DNA of 64,000 bases from Amblyomma americanum (GCF_052857255.1 NC_135505.1:31227116-31291115); one strand, 5' to 3'. Positions 1 through 10,856 are shown, counted from the first letter of the stretch. Notes: generated by a model from the sequence alone, not told the origin. Numbers and translations: made by a program.

Positions 1-2840
1 CAAGCGCAGACTTACAGTGACAAAGGAAAGCTGCACAGCTTCCACAGAAACTCCACTATGAGGGTTTCCTCTCGGCATTTGACCATGGCGGAATAATGAC
101 GCCAGAACCGTCACAATCAGGTCCCCACATCGACACACGCCATTGCGATAGCCTCAGCATTTCCGCTTTTTTTCTCCGGCAAAAGTGACACGTTGCTGAT
201 GCACTGCTCAGCACTGGCGGACTCTAACAAGTGCTCTCTTTTGTAGCATTAACGATGCACTCAAGTGGAGTCAGAATTGCTCTATTGAGCTAGTCTGTGA
301 ACGTTCATCAGGTAAAGGTCCAGAGCGAATCAGAGAGGGCGAAAGAAGTCGCGCTCTGCCTTTTCCTGATGAGTAATTCTCCTTCCCGGAGATCTAGTCA
401 GCAATAGGGGTTTCCTCCAAGTTACAAGGAAGAGGTGCCAAAAAAGTATTAACAATACTGCCCGGGTGCACAGAATGATACTATAGGCACATTGATTCCC
501 AACATCTTAGGCACGCGAATTGTAGAGCACTGGAAGAGCAAAGACATGTTTGCACAGCATCATTGCACAGCAGTGTTGGGTGCATGAAATACGGGATCTT
601 TATCTGTCTCTCAGGGCAGAACCGCTCCTTTTATCAATCTTTATGGTTGTACAGCAAAGAATATATTTGTGTAGCTTATCAGGCTGTGAATAATTATTGA
701 TCAATATGTACCAGTAATTTAAGGAGACCGAAGGACACACTGAGTATTTACACCTGCAGAATAATCGTGGAGCTATGTCCAGAAATATGAATAAAGTAAA
801 TATGTCTCAAACACTAAAACCTTTTGAGTTATTTATACATTTCACTTCGGACAGCGCTCCTGATCAGGATTGATTAAATTTACGACTTTTCTCTAACACG
901 ATTTATTTTGCGCCTGCAGGCCAGATGCAGTAATATCAATTAAAGTGTAAAAGCGATGTCAGACTGAAAGCGAAATTTCTATTGGCGATGCAACTCCTGC
1001 TAAATAGACCTGACTCAAATAAATTAAACACGCGCATGTTTGTATTCATTCAATGAGAAAATTGGAAGATATGCTTGTTCACGTATGTTTAGGCATAAAT
1101 TTGCAATATACCTTCAAGCCCTATATTTTTGCACTGAAGTGAGAAAATGGGCTTGGTGAAGTTCATAATGTGAAGGTCGGTTTCCTCACACTTAAAGAAA
1201 CACGTTGGGTCACAAAGCAAAAACAACGACAAGTCCTGGTTGGGACGTAAACACATCTCCCCTTCACGTAGTCAGTTCGTATATATTTCTGGTCAGTTGT
1301 GCTACAAGCAAGGTTGGCACAATAAGCCGATTAATAGTTTTACATCTCTTTCGCACTTTTTTAGCAGGTTCTCGGAGATGTGAAATGTACATCCGGAATG
1401 GCAGTGAAACCAAACCGCCGCCAGAAGACTGCAAAGAGTTCTACAAAAACCGATGCAAGGCAAAGGTTCATACAACCTACACATCATCATGCAATCTCCT
1501 AAATAAAATTGAAGAGAACGAATAAACGTGCTCATTAGAAAAATGAGAATTTTTTCTAATGCAATTAATATAGGCGCCCCACTACAAAGCTCACAACTGC
1601 AAAAAGTAAAAGCGTAGTAATGTAATAAATAAAATACATATTCCTTTGCAGTTATGTTTTCTAACGAGCCATTATTTACTGGAACCTTTGTTGAAAAAAT
1701 AATTGGTATTGCGAATAGAAGGTCTACAAACAGTGCGTTTTATTTTGTTGTGGAAAAGAAATGATGTTTTATTATGTGCAGGAAAGCGCTCTCTCCTACC
1801 TACAGTGTACCGGAATTGCTAAGAGTAAATCAAGCACAAAAGACCAAACCTGAAATTGATGTCAGGAGAAAGACTGCAGAACAGTTCTTTTTTCATACAT
1901 TGTTCGTTAAATACGTCAAAAAAACTCTCCGCCGTAGCACTTTTAGTGTTCGCACTAACGAAGAGCAGGCAAAAACAGCAAAAAAGTATATACACCAGAG
2001 TTGTAATTATTGCGGTGACCTTGAGAAGCAATGGAGTTGACGGTGACAAAGTGAACGCAGGAAAAAAAGGAAATGCAGTGACGGAATACGTAACTAAAAT
2101 TGGTAAAGGATTGCGCAGTGAATACCAAAAATATAATTTCCTGGATTACACCCCTTTACATATTGATGCTAGAAAAGCTGGCCTGCAGTAACCGCAGCGA
2201 TCTGCAAAGTATGAGGTGGTACGGCTTGATTGAGGTTTTAAGAATAGCCTGACGCATTAAAAAAATAAATGTGCAGAGGACCGTTCATGGCATACATTGA
2301 ATTTGTGGAATAAAGAGGCTGCCTAAAATCACATAGTCCTAAGGCGAAGTGTGCCCTTATATTTCGGACTGCTTTATTCGATGGTCAAAAAAAAAGGATA
2401 ACCGTATTCATTTTTCAGTAATGTGGTAACTGCTTGCAACAAGCTGATTTGGTTGCAATGTTTTTCTTAGCCGTACAAAAAACACCTTTTATGGACGTTA
2501 TTTTCAGGAGTTCCTCAGGATGGCTGTGCTATTCGTTTGTACTGCTTAATATTATAACATGTAACCGTGCTGATGTTGCGGCCTCTGGCAGTACCCTTAA
2601 GAATCTTAAACTCATAATTATAATTTATCCCATCGTCTACTAAAAGTACAAGCATGAAATGCAATAAATAAAATACATAGCGCTTTTTCACAGCTCTCAT
2701 TGTGAGTGGTAGCCGCTCTGGGATTTTTTCAAGCGGGGGAAGGTGAAAACACTGAAATTATAGTCCCCGTCTTTTCTCCAGTCCTGGCCGCTTCTCTCCC
2801 TGGCTGTTTGAGTGGCTTCAGACGTCTCTGCTATCAGCCA
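1..2840. other. No gene recognised (AT-rich intergenic)
   Basis: I see no coding region, RNA gene or familiar repeat here. The open frames are short (111 codons or fewer), overlap on both strands and show no family motif. The DNA is AT-rich with scattered AATAAA-like words. It may be plain intergenic DNA or repeats too old to recognise by eye. Confidence 0.6.
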
Positions 2841-2865
2841 CTGTTCTTAGCTCGACAGTGTTGTT

Positions 2866-2934
2866 GTTGTTAGCCTATCAAAAGATGGCACATACCCACA
2901 CTGGGGGATCGGCCAAGAATCGGGTGGCTATTCA
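2866..2934 (-). repeat. 3' end fragment of an I-group LINE
   Basis: Read on the minus strand, this contains the motif TTGGCCGATCCCCC, a short spacer, then GTGGGTATGTGCCA, followed by an (AAC)n tail. The same 3'-terminal motif closes the LINE copies ending near 2988, 15857 and 37620. This is therefore a second, heavily 5'-truncated copy lying tail-to-tail with the next one; no coding sequence is left. Confidence 0.65.
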
Positions 2935-2987
2935 CCTGAACGCAGTTAACAAAAAGGAAAAGCACGTGGGAGCTCGACAGTGCTGTC

Positions 2988-4573
2988 GGCTTCTTCTTCT
3001 TCTTCTCCTCAAGTAATATGGCACATACCCACGTGGGGGGGATTGGCCAAGGTATAGGGTAGAATGCCAATGAAGCATTTGCGCGGGGAAGGAAACGTCA
3101 GAAGACTGAATCAAGATAAAAAAAAACTGAGAAAAATAAAATGAATTCAAGAGGTATGAGTCATCCGGAATAGAATCAATCTAGCCTTTTTTGGACATGC
3201 GAAAGAATTTTGTGTATAGCTAACAAGATAATCGATTAGTTGCACTTATGTAATCGTGAAGGTAGCCGCATACACTGCTTAACGGGAATCCCTTGGCACT
3301 CGCACCGAACGATAGAAGAACTGTAAGAGACAGAGGCAGTCCTAGTCTCGAAAGAGGAACCTCCAGATATTGCTTTCTCTGAACCGCGAACCGCCTGCAA
3401 GAGAGGAGAAAATGATCGATTGATTCAACTTGCCCACATGATACACAAAGGTTTGTCGCAGCGAACCCGCACCTGCATAAGTACAAGTTTAAGTGAGGGA
3501 TTCTACAGCGCAGGAGCGTCATGGACACTTCACAAAGCCTTGACTTACACCACCGGATATTCCATGGGTACTTTAGGTGTTGAACGTCCACGGTATTCAG
3601 CAACGGATCACTCAAAGTGGCTGAAATATGTTGGAACCGCTGGAAACGTGAAGCTGCTAACAGAATGAGGTGAGGGACGGGATATATTACAGGTGCGCTG
3701 AGAGCTGACCTTGCCAATAAATCAGCCACCTCGTTAAAATAGACGCCTGAATGCCCAGGTTCCCAGACCAAACGGATCTCGCGCACTGTGCTCGGAACAA
3801 ATAACCTAAGTGAACGAGTCAAGAAAGATTTTTCCGAATTTTGGAGAGAGACAATAACTGAAAGGCAGTCTGTGAGAATAAGAACCCGTGCGACATGTCT
3901 GGGAATTTTGAGAAGACCGAAACCAATGGCCAAAAACTCTGCGAAGAATATAGGAGTATAATCAGGGATACGAACGGAGTAGCTCCAATCTAGATCCTGC
4001 GAATATATGCCAATCGCCGCCTTCTCACAGCTGCCGGAGGCATTAGGGGAGAGAACAGTATGATGTGAAAAATTCTGTAGGTGTTCAGAAAGAAGACCAT
4101 TTAGGGTATGTGCGGGCATATGCTTCGCATGGGACGGGAAAATAAAGTCGTAATAGAAGGCGGGATCAGCCTGCGTGTCAGCAACTCGTTGCAAGGAGAT
4201 CAGATCAACCTGAAGCGGAGCTAACAGATTCTGCGTGAACCTAACTTGCGGAAGCTGATAACGTGGCCAGTGATTAGTCAAAAAAAAGGTGTGGTTGGGA
4301 TACAAAAATTGGAATACTAACGCCTGGGGCCGGGTCAAAAGACTTGAGGAAAGTACGCACTGTTAGAAGTTGGAAGCGGGAATAGAGGTTGGGGATACGC
4401 GCTTCCAGATAAAGGACAGCGTTGGAAGCTGATTTTGGGAGCCTGTCGGCTACCATTGCAACGTTTTTTTCTTCGTTACCCATATTTTCAGCTGCTTCTC
4501 GTTTTCTTGATACAAAACACGCTAAGCGTTCCTTGCTGCTTCCATTGTTTATTATGCTGTGCGCCGCCAACAT
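2988..4573 (-). mobile_element. 5'-truncated I-group LINE relic
   Basis: This non-LTR retrotransposon remnant keeps the end of reverse transcriptase, the RNase H domain, the C-terminal zinc-binding segment and the 3' UTR. The 3' UTR ends with the TTGGCCAATCCCCC...GTGGGTATGTGCCA hairpin motif and a (GAA)n tail on the minus strand at 2988-3062. The element is truncated within reverse transcriptase near 4573. It belongs to the same broad family as the copies at 15.8-21.2 kb and 32.3-37.8 kb but is clearly diverged in protein sequence. Confidence 0.8.
3220..4338 (-). pseudogene. LINE ORF2 C-terminal part: RNase H and zinc-binding domain
   Basis: A 372-codon open frame. Residues about 105-215 look like RNase H: the ILTDCLS segment carries the central Asp, and LVWEPGHSGV...NEVADLLA is the terminal His/Asp region. 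Residues about 285-320 carry CGFAATNLCVSCGQ...IDHFLLSC, the Cys/His cluster usual after RNase H in these LINEs. RNase H removes RNA from the hybrid during target-primed reverse transcription. The frame lacks endonuclease and most of reverse transcriptase. The preceding ORF2 segment (4274-4573) is in another frame, so one indel near 4300 separates them. It is a fossil rather than a host gene. Confidence 0.8.
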
Positions 4574-4679
4574 TCTGTGTCTAGTTTAGCCACGATTTGG
4601 CGGCTTAGGCCACCACCATCACTTCCCTGAGCTACTACATAAAACTTCTCTTGAGACGCAGGTAGTTTTCTTGTCTTAA

Positions 4680-5290
4680 TTACAGCTGATCTGTCCTCAG
4701 TCTAAATACACGGGCATGGAAAAGTTCGGAAGCTGCAGAAGTCGGGTTAAAGACATCCGCGTGGTCGTACTCTTGGTCGACGTCATAAGAAGCAGAGATC
4801 TTAGAGCGAACGCGACGAGGGAGAACTAGTGGTAGAGTGGTAAGCTCGGCGAGTTGCTTGACGTTCATCTTGCAAAAAGGAGGGACTGCGCTAAAAACCC
4901 ACGGATAAACGAAGAAGTGTACAGGACGCGCACATCCTGTCCACTTAGTTTGTTCGTATCATTTTAGCGCAGTTCCTCCTTTTTTGCAAGGACTAGTGGT
5001 CCCTTGTACTTTCAGGCATATAGTTTCGCCGGTCGCGGATGCGACCCTGAAGTATGGATTATACTGTCTGTGCCGGAGGACAGCTGAAGTGATCGAGCTT
5101 TGTGGCATGTAGGATAGAAAATCTGTAAGTGGGACAAGACACCAGTCACTGCGCTCTCCAGAACGCATGTCTTCGTATAATAGTTGGAAAGGTGGTGCCG
5201 GTTGCTGAAAGCGCACTACTGAAATATCCGACACCGCACGAGCGAACACCGCTGAGAATTGATGAGGTATACCGCCTGCTCGATTCTCGC
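4680..5290 (-). pseudogene. Unidentified reading frame split by a PLE fold-back
   Basis: On the minus strand an open frame runs from about 5290 to the fold-back at 4834-4991. An open stretch of some 60 codons continues on the other side and ends at a stop near 4680. Taking out the 158-bp insertion and one copy of its target duplication leaves a plausible continuous frame of roughly 150 codons. It is mixed in composition, without repeats, signal peptide or membrane segment. I do not recognise a family. It could be a host exon, part of a transposon protein, or an old viral insertion; I see nothing to decide between these. Its 5' side meets the PLE relic at about 5300. Confidence 0.35.
4825..5000 (-). 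mobile_element. Miniature PLE fold-back insertion with 9-bp target duplication
   Basis: The insert 4834-4991 is almost only an interrupted palindrome: the arm at 4869-4930 pairs with the arm at about 4932-4990. It is flanked by ACTAGTGGT at 4825-4833 and 4992-5000. On the minus strand the long arm ends with CAACTCGCCGAGC, close to the 3' terminus of the window's PLEs (CCAACTCGCCC at about 57930). The arms carry the same run of words (GTCCTGT..., GTTTGTTCGT, GCGC) seen near PLE 3' ends. I infer a PLE insertion holding only its two terminal arms. Confidence 0.65.
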
Positions 5291-5304
5291 TCCGCAGTAC
5301 CTAT

Positions 5305-6570
5305 TTGACTTGTGAAGAAAAATTTTTGAAGCAAACCAAAGGAACGGAAATGGAGGCGTTCATTTCACTCACAATGGTTAATTTAACTATTAAGGACTTC
5401 GAAAGACGGGCGCTTCGCACTTTCTGTCCCCATAAAAAGTTACTTCTACGATACGTAGATGTTAGCTCCTGTGTGGTAAAAGCTTCTGAAATAGGAAACC
5501 TCCAGTATTGCCTATGTTTTACCGAACTAGTCATGCAGTTTACCGTCGAGGGGAATAGCAGGGCAGCCTTCGATTTCTCGACATTCTGCTCACAAGGCAC
5601 GAAAAAAGCCAGCGTTTCTCGGTTTACAGGAAGCCAACCTACACAAGACGGTTCGTTTCATTCGGCTCCTACTACCTCACTTCCCAGAAGTAATCCCAAA
5701 GCAGCACAGGTAATCGGCTCACTATTGCAGATGGATGGTTTTACTATGATCCTTTGCAGGAACCGCATTTGCCAATACGTTTCTTATACTGTGCCGATTA
5801 CCTGTGCTGATTGTGATCTCTTAGAACTTTATTGAAGAGAGTGTACGCCATCTGTTCCTCTACAGAAAAAAAGTGAAAAGAACTGGGTCCTCTCTAGATT
5901 AAAAAAAAAACCCAGATACCGCAGCACCTTCATTTTGTGTATCATCCGAGACCAGAAAAGACTGAACAGAAAAAATATTTCCACCTTTGGTCCAGGCACA
6001 CGCGATCTGCAGAAACGCGTTTGCGTTTATGTAAAAGGCGTCATTGAAACTTTAGCCCAATTTCTCGGAAAGAAACGAGTACAAACGATACACAAACCGA
6101 CCTCCAGCATCGGGCATCCCCCTCCTGCGCTCAAAGACCGGCACTCAAAAGAAAAGCCCATGACGTGGCAAACAACAACCCCTGCTCTTAGTGTTCGGTG
6201 TCGTAGATGGGTGGAAACACTTTCCCGAAAAATTGAAGGAGCACAAAGTGGAGGTGAAACAAATGAACACGGATCGAAGCGCCGTGGCCGATCACTGCGA
6301 GGCATACGAACACAAGGTTGACTTCGAGGAAACCATTGTCCGGGGCATCGACAGGCGCCCGCGCATGAGGTCTTCTCTTGACTAATGGCAAATTCAGCAG
6401 ACGCGAGGTAATGTTAATCGCTCCTTGGAACCCTTTCCCCCTATAACATACACGAACCACGGTGAGTGACCCGGCGGCTGACTAACCGAGAGCTTAAGTA
6501 GGCAACCTGCAACACGCCTGCTTCCACGACTGATGAAGGAACCGAGTAGGCTTTGAAACGTCGTGCTATT
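5305..6570 (+). mobile_element. 5'-truncated Penelope-like element relic
   Basis: The frame from 5305 begins in reverse transcriptase: KGTEMEAFISLTMVNLT is a decayed form of the motif before the palm, and LLRYVDVSS is the decayed catalytic box (second Asp lost). At about 6190-6385 the segment EKLKEHKVEVKQMNTDRSA and the following AVADHCEAYEHK match the C-terminal half of the GIY-YIG endonuclease in the PLE at 13.2-15.5 kb. The two regions lie in different frames and carry stops, so the element is dead. The 3' UTR has a hammerhead-like core at 6530. It lies against the unidentified ORF on its left. Confidence 0.75.
6530..6560 (+). ncRNA. Decayed hammerhead-ribozyme-like motif in PLE 3' UTR
   Basis: The strand reads CTGATGA (6530-6536), an 18-base spacer where stem II should be, then GAAAC (6555-6559). 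CTGANGA and GAAA are the two conserved core strands of a hammerhead ribozyme, and such ribozymes are known in PLEs. Stem II pairs poorly here, so it is probably inactive. Bases CACGAC and GTCGTG on either side are complementary, which could instead make a plain hairpin. The related element at 13.3 kb keeps stem II but has lost a core base. Confidence 0.35.
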
Positions 6571-6699
6571 TCATTCTTGCTTCTACCTTTGGTTGGGGCT
6601 GGGGGCGCCAGTGTAAAAAATGCTTGCTTTGCGACTTTTACCCTTATGTTGTGTATGCTAGTGCATCGTGATGCATGGGTCCATACTGGTCACAAACAA

Positions 6700-7590
6700 C
6701 CTCGGGGAAGAGAGAGCCAGCGCTACGGTCAAAAGCGAAAAAAGAACAGCGGACTGAGGAAGTCGCGACTGCGTTTGCCGTCAAGCACGCTCCCACCACC
6801 GAGCAAATATACCTACAATCATGATGAGTGACTCGCAGCAGGCCTGCAAGGTGTACCTCAATGGGGAACTCTGCCAAGCGGCTTCCCGCATCATGGGGAA
6901 TCACACTCTGGGTACCGCGTAACAGTATTCTGTGGTCCCAGTTCAACCCGCGAAGGCCCAGAGGCCAGTGAGGTAGCTGACAGGATAGCTCGAGGTCATA
7001 TATTCCGAGCCCCGTCGCCGTCCTCCTCTGAGCCATCGTCTCTACTAACATACAATGAAATCATAAACTACCACCGACTTAGTCGCAGGAAATATGCAGT
7101 CCCCCACAAAGACCTCATTCACCAGGAAGCCGCTATATGGGGAAACATGCAAGCCCGACACTATCAAACCCAACTCAACACAATAAGATTTGCACCGCGA
7201 AGTACTCAACAAAGTGGCAAGACGGGCGAGTTGGTGATAGATACTTAAGCGAAAATAGTGGAAAAGAAGAGGACAAGGAAAGAAAACACGAAGCGAGGTA
7301 GCGCTGGTCCCGTTGTTTTCTTTCCTTGTCCTCGTCTTTTGCGCTATTTTCATCAACAAAGGCATGCCCGGCCTGTGGAGAGAATTCTGACATCATCCAC
7401 GCTGTTTGGAACTGCTCGGAGCAACCTAAAGCGTACACTTTACAGGAACTCAGCCACGAGCACTGGGAGGCCAAGCTGGCTCACAGAGAGGTTTCCCTTC
7501 AGCTCCAGCTGAACGGGCAGGCCTGGAGGGCCGTATTCGTCAATGGCTTCCCGGACCTGGCTGAAATACTGCGTAAATAGTTTGTATTAA
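6700..7590 (+). mobile_element. I-group LINE C-terminal relic (RNase H and zinc segment)
   Basis: Fragments in several frames show the end of RNase H (AVKHAPTTEQIYL, then ITLWVP and EVADRIARGH). The linker LLTYNEIINYHRLSRRKYAVPH (7044-7110) and the zinc segment CPACGENSDIIHAVWNC (about 7364-7415) follow. The frame closes with a stop at 7578-7580 and an AATAAA at about 7590. It is broken by stops and by the 138-bp PLE fold-back at 7215-7352, which splits the linker from the zinc segment. Confidence 0.75.
7206..7361 (-). mobile_element. Miniature PLE fold-back inserted in a LINE, 9-bp target duplication
   Basis: The insert 7215-7352 is flanked by TCAACAAAG at 7206-7214 and 7353-7361. It contains arms 7249-7290 and 7311-7351, complementary with few mismatches, around a 20-base loop. 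On the minus strand the long arm runs on into CACCAACTCGCCC (about 7228-7240), the 3' terminus shared by the PLEs of this window; the other arm lacks it. No coding sequence is present. It sits inside a LINE coding segment, which supports a real insertion event. Confidence 0.75.
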
Positions 7591-7599
7591 TAAAGGACA

Positions 7600-7960
7600 T
7601 TTTCACTCTCTCATTCTTGGTCGGTGTACTTTTTTCCGTTATCCTTAGAAAGCGCACACCTAGGCTACCACCTTCCCGACACCATATCGGCTCCCCTAAA
7701 TCTTACGCAACGCATGCCACCGGGGTCAGTCACTTACCGCACCCTAACTAGCTATGTATGCGGCATGCACGGTGCAATGCATTCTTTTACGGCATAGATA
7801 AGGTGTTCACCGAGAGGTGTAGGAATTATAGGGACTCAATGCTCAACAAAAGCCATCTCTTTCACCTTTGCCTAACGTCGGTTTGGGGCATCCACCATGA
7901 ATGCGGCAATTACTGCGCCTTTTCTCATTGCCAGTTCTGATCTTCCTTCTTCGTGCCACT
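7600..7960. other. No gene; possible SINE tail fragment
   Basis: No coding signal. Around 7890-7935 the words ATTACTGCGCC and CCATTGCCAGTT loosely resemble the tail of the long SINE type, too decayed to call firmly. Confidence 0.4.
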
Positions 7961-7961
7961 G

Positions 7962-8085
7962 GCTCACCCTGAGCCACAATCGCTGCTGCATGCAGAGAGA
8001 GGAGAGCTGAAAGACGTGAGAGGAAAAACGGAAAGAACAGACGAGCGTCGCAAAATACGCGTCCGCCGGAGCGACTACGCCGGCC
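7962..8085 (+). repeat. Dispersed repeat module (GAGCCACAATC... type)
   Basis: A stretch starting TGGCTCACCCTGAGCCACAATC and ending in CGTCCGCCGGAGCGAC recurs at 12085-12215. Partial copies lie at 9762-9835 and around 10488-10527 plus 10857-10880 (the last split by a SINE). Its identity is not known to me; it often lies beside LINE scraps and may be part of a LINE 5' region. Confidence 0.5.
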
Positions 8086-8139
8086 GCGTTTCGATGCAGG
8101 CGAAACGCTAAGGCGGCCATGTTTCTTGCGATATGAGTG

Positions 8140-8315
8140 CAGGCTGAAGAAACCAAGTTGGTCGAGATTATTCTGGTGCCCCTCACTACAGCACCTCTTT
8201 CTCGCTTTCACTTTTCACTCCCACCTTCTTCCATTCCCTTACGACGTGCTTCGGGTGTCCACCGACATATGTTAGACAATTACTGCGCTATTTCCATTCC
8301 TAAAAAAACAATTTT
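8140..8315 (+). repeat. Long-type tRNA-SINE, 5'-truncated and decayed
   Basis: It matches the middle and 3' half of the long SINE type: GGTCGAGATTATTCTGG, the pyrimidine-rich segment, GGTGTCC, and the tail ATTACTGCGCTATTTCC. The tRNA-like head is missing. Confidence 0.7.
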
Positions 8316-8319
8316 TTGC

Positions 8320-8660
8320 GGCTTTAATAGACACTCCAAACCCGTCCATCAGATACTCAATTATACCCCACCCCCAATCCCGCCTTCTGCCCATACACGA
8401 AGACACTGAGATCAGTGTCCTCGGTCTTTTTATTCACCAGAATTGGCGCGCTGAAATAACCTTAGCCAAGCTTTGCTTCGCAAGGTTGGAGACCAAGTGG
8501 GCCGCATGGTCCGCCGCGTCTCCAACAAGCCTGTGTGCCTCAGAAGGAAGGATTCAATGCGGCTCGCCCATGCTTTTATGAGGAGTCGAATTCCTTAATC
8601 GACTCCATACCAACACTTGCGCAAGCATGATGAAGACACCTTCGTGGTTGATCTCTTCAA
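8320..8660. other. No gene recognised
   Basis: Nothing recognisable. A small hairpin-like CACTGAGATCAGTG lies near 8404, with no supporting context. Confidence 0.5.
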
Positions 8661-8664
8661 GACA

Positions 8665-8910
8665 AGGCGTTGACGCGGCTGACCTGTTACGGCACTCGGC
8701 TCCGGACCCGAAAGACGCCGGCTTGATCCCGGCCGCGGCGGTCGAATTTCAATGGACGTTAAATTCTAGAGGTCCATATACTGTGCGATGTAACTGTACG
8801 TTAAAAGAACCCCCGGTGGTCGAAATTTCCGGAGCCCTTCAATACGGCGTCCGTCAAAGCCTCAGAGTCGCTTTGGGAAGTTAAACTCTCCTAAATCAAA
8901 TAAAATCTCC
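8665..8910 (+). repeat. Short-type tRNA-SINE, diverged copy
   Basis: It shows the tRNA-like head (GGCTTGATCCCGGCC is the B-box region), the joint GGTCGAATTTC, the shared core GTGGTCGAAATTTCCGGAGCCC, and the short-type ending GAGTCGCTTTGGGAAGTTAAAC. It differs from the 27946 and 41527 copies by many substitutions, so it is older. Confidence 0.8.
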
Positions 8911-9229
8911 GCAAGATGATGAAGGGGGCGCTCGACCTCCTGATCTCCACCTGCAATGCGATGCTCCTTGCATTGAGGGTTGTGAACACATATCGGGGGC
9001 TACGCGAAAAGCACTTTACCCGTCAGGCCCACACGGGCTTGACGTCCCGTCTGTTCTCCGTCAGGTAGTTAGTTACACGCAGGGACCGAACGCTCTGCGA
9101 GTTCTACCTTGAATGATCAATAACTGGACGCCCCACTCCAGTTGTAGCCAACACAATGCTGTGCGTGTGTGTTATTTAATTCCTCTAAAATGAACTAATC
9201 ACGCGCACAACCTGGACACGTTTCTTATT
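8911..9229. other. No gene recognised
   Basis: No coding signal or repeat that I can name. Confidence 0.5.
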
Positions 9230-9440
9230 GTGTAAATAGTTTGTATATATTACTTATCTCCCTATCCTCTCTTCCTGTCCCCTCACCTCTTTCGTTTAAT
9301 TTCTCTATTCTGCCTGCTATCCTTTATTTCCGCTGCCCCATCTCAGGTGCTTCAGTATCGATGGCAAATGTCGGGGCTAACAAAAATCTTTTCCTTCCTT
9401 TTTACTATTATTTTAATAAAAGCCACTACCACCACGACTG
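9230..9440 (+). repeat. Probable LINE 3' UTR fragment
   Basis: GTAAATAGTTTGTATATATTAC at the start echoes the end of the LINE at 7577 (GTAAATAGTTTGTATTAATA). A pyrimidine-rich stretch follows, ending with AATAAAAGCCACTACCACCACG, a poly(A)-signal-like word and a CAC-rich tail. No coding part remains. Confidence 0.4.
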
Positions 9441-9507
9441 TCAGGCCCAGACTGTGCCTGGTCATTGTTGTTGTTGCGACTGCAGGAAAAATTAAAATCA
9501 AATTGTA

Positions 9508-9757
9508 CTGGCCTGCGGCTGCGTTTGTATGGAGGAAAAACGCTAAGGCGCCCGTGTGCTGTGCAACGTAAGTCCACGTTTAAGATCCCCAGGTGGTCGA
9601 AATAATTCCGGAGCCCTCCACTACGGCACCTCTTTCTTCCTTTCTTCTTTCACTCCCTTTATCTCTTCCCTTACGGCGTGGTTCAGGTGTACAGCGATAT
9701 ATGAGACAGATACTGCGTCATTTACTTTGCCCCAAAACCGTAATTATTATTATCACG
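9508..9757 (+). repeat. Long-type tRNA-SINE, head missing
   Basis: It starts within the post-tRNA segment (CTGCGTTTGTATGGAGG) and continues through the shared core AGGTGGTCGAAATAATTCC, GGTTCAGGTGTACAGCG and the tail ending in TTATTATTAT. The tRNA-like head is lost. Confidence 0.85.
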
Positions 9758-9761
9758 GGCC

Positions 9762-10044
9762 TGCCCACATGGCTCAAGCTGAGCCACAATCCCTGCCACA
9801 TGCAGCCAACAGGAGAGATAAAAGATATGAAAGATTTAAAGAAAGGTTACGGCTTGCCGTTTCCTACACCAAACACTACCTTTATAAGATTGAAATAGAA
9901 TCGAACCCAAATTGCGTACAGTGCCGCACTCCAGAGACTATTGGACACGTTCTTTGCGAGTGCCCGAACTACACTGAGAGGAGAATGCCGGGAGCGACCA
10001 TGAGACAAGTGGACTCTTGCGCTCGCTCTGAAGAAACTCTTTAG
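9762..10044 (+). pseudogene. LINE ORF2 C-terminal zinc-segment fragment
   Basis: An open frame contains HYLYKIEIESNPNCVQC, then ETIGHVLCECPNY, the Cys-Cys-His-Cys arrangement that follows RNase H in tick I-group LINEs. No RNase H or reverse transcriptase is joined to it. Upstream bases 9762-9835 belong to the dispersed GAGCCACAATC module. Confidence 0.65.
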
Positions 10045-10517
10045 GCGTCAGGGTGAAACGGGCTGATTGGTAGTGTGTGACGAAGGCCGTGCTCATGTTT
10101 GTATGTGAAACAGTCCTGAATAACAGTTTTTGACCGCCTGTGCACTGCCTACACGGTTTACAAGGTTTACACGGTTTACTGTGTGACATGCCTGAGAGTG
10201 CACATTTGTGTTTTCATGGAGTCTCTACTGCATTTTGTGTTGGCACATGTGTGTATTCAAGACATGAATTTCACGTGCGTCTACTGACCACGATGCGAGT
10301 ACCAGCCAGTGTGTGTGTGTGGACATCACCCATGAAAAACATTGTATTATGCCGTCATCAACCTTCATTCGCTCTTTCCCTTTCCTACCCTTCTCCTTTC
10401 TCCAGTGTGGAGTAGCAGGTCAGGGTCATGTTACCAACGGCTGACCTCTCCTCCTTTCCAGTCATTAAAATTCCTTTCTTCTTCTCCTGAAAGAACGGAC
10501 GCGCGTCGCAAGAAGCG

Positions 10518-10856
10518 CGTCATCTGATTATCAATAATAAATATTGGTTTTTGGGGAAAGTAAATGGGGCAGTATGTCTCATAGATCGGCGGACACCTGA
10601 ACCGCGCCGTAAGGGAAGGGTTAAAGGAGGGAGTGAAAGAAGAAAGGAAAAAAGAGGTGCCGCAGTGGACGGCTCCGGAATAATTTCGACCACGTGGGGT
10701 TTTTTTGACGTGCGCTGACATCGCACAGCACACGGGCGCCTTAGCGTTTTGCCTCCATAAAAATCCAGCCGCCACGGTCGGGTTCAAACGCGGGAACTCC
10801 GGATCAGTAGCCGAGCGCCATAACCACTGAGCCACCTCGGCGGGTCCGTCATCTGA
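10518..10856 (-). repeat. Long-type tRNA-SINE with target duplication
   Basis: The SINE lies at 10528-10846 in minus orientation between two copies of CGTCATCTGA (10518-10527 and 10847-10856). It has the tRNA-like head at the right end, the core, and an ATTATCAATAATAAA tail at the left. It interrupts a copy of the dispersed module. Confidence 0.9.

Noticed and set aside
1205..2191. Frames of 88-111 codons on both strands as small genes
   Set aside because: Mutually overlapping, AT-rich, without motif or promoter/poly(A) context that would single one out.
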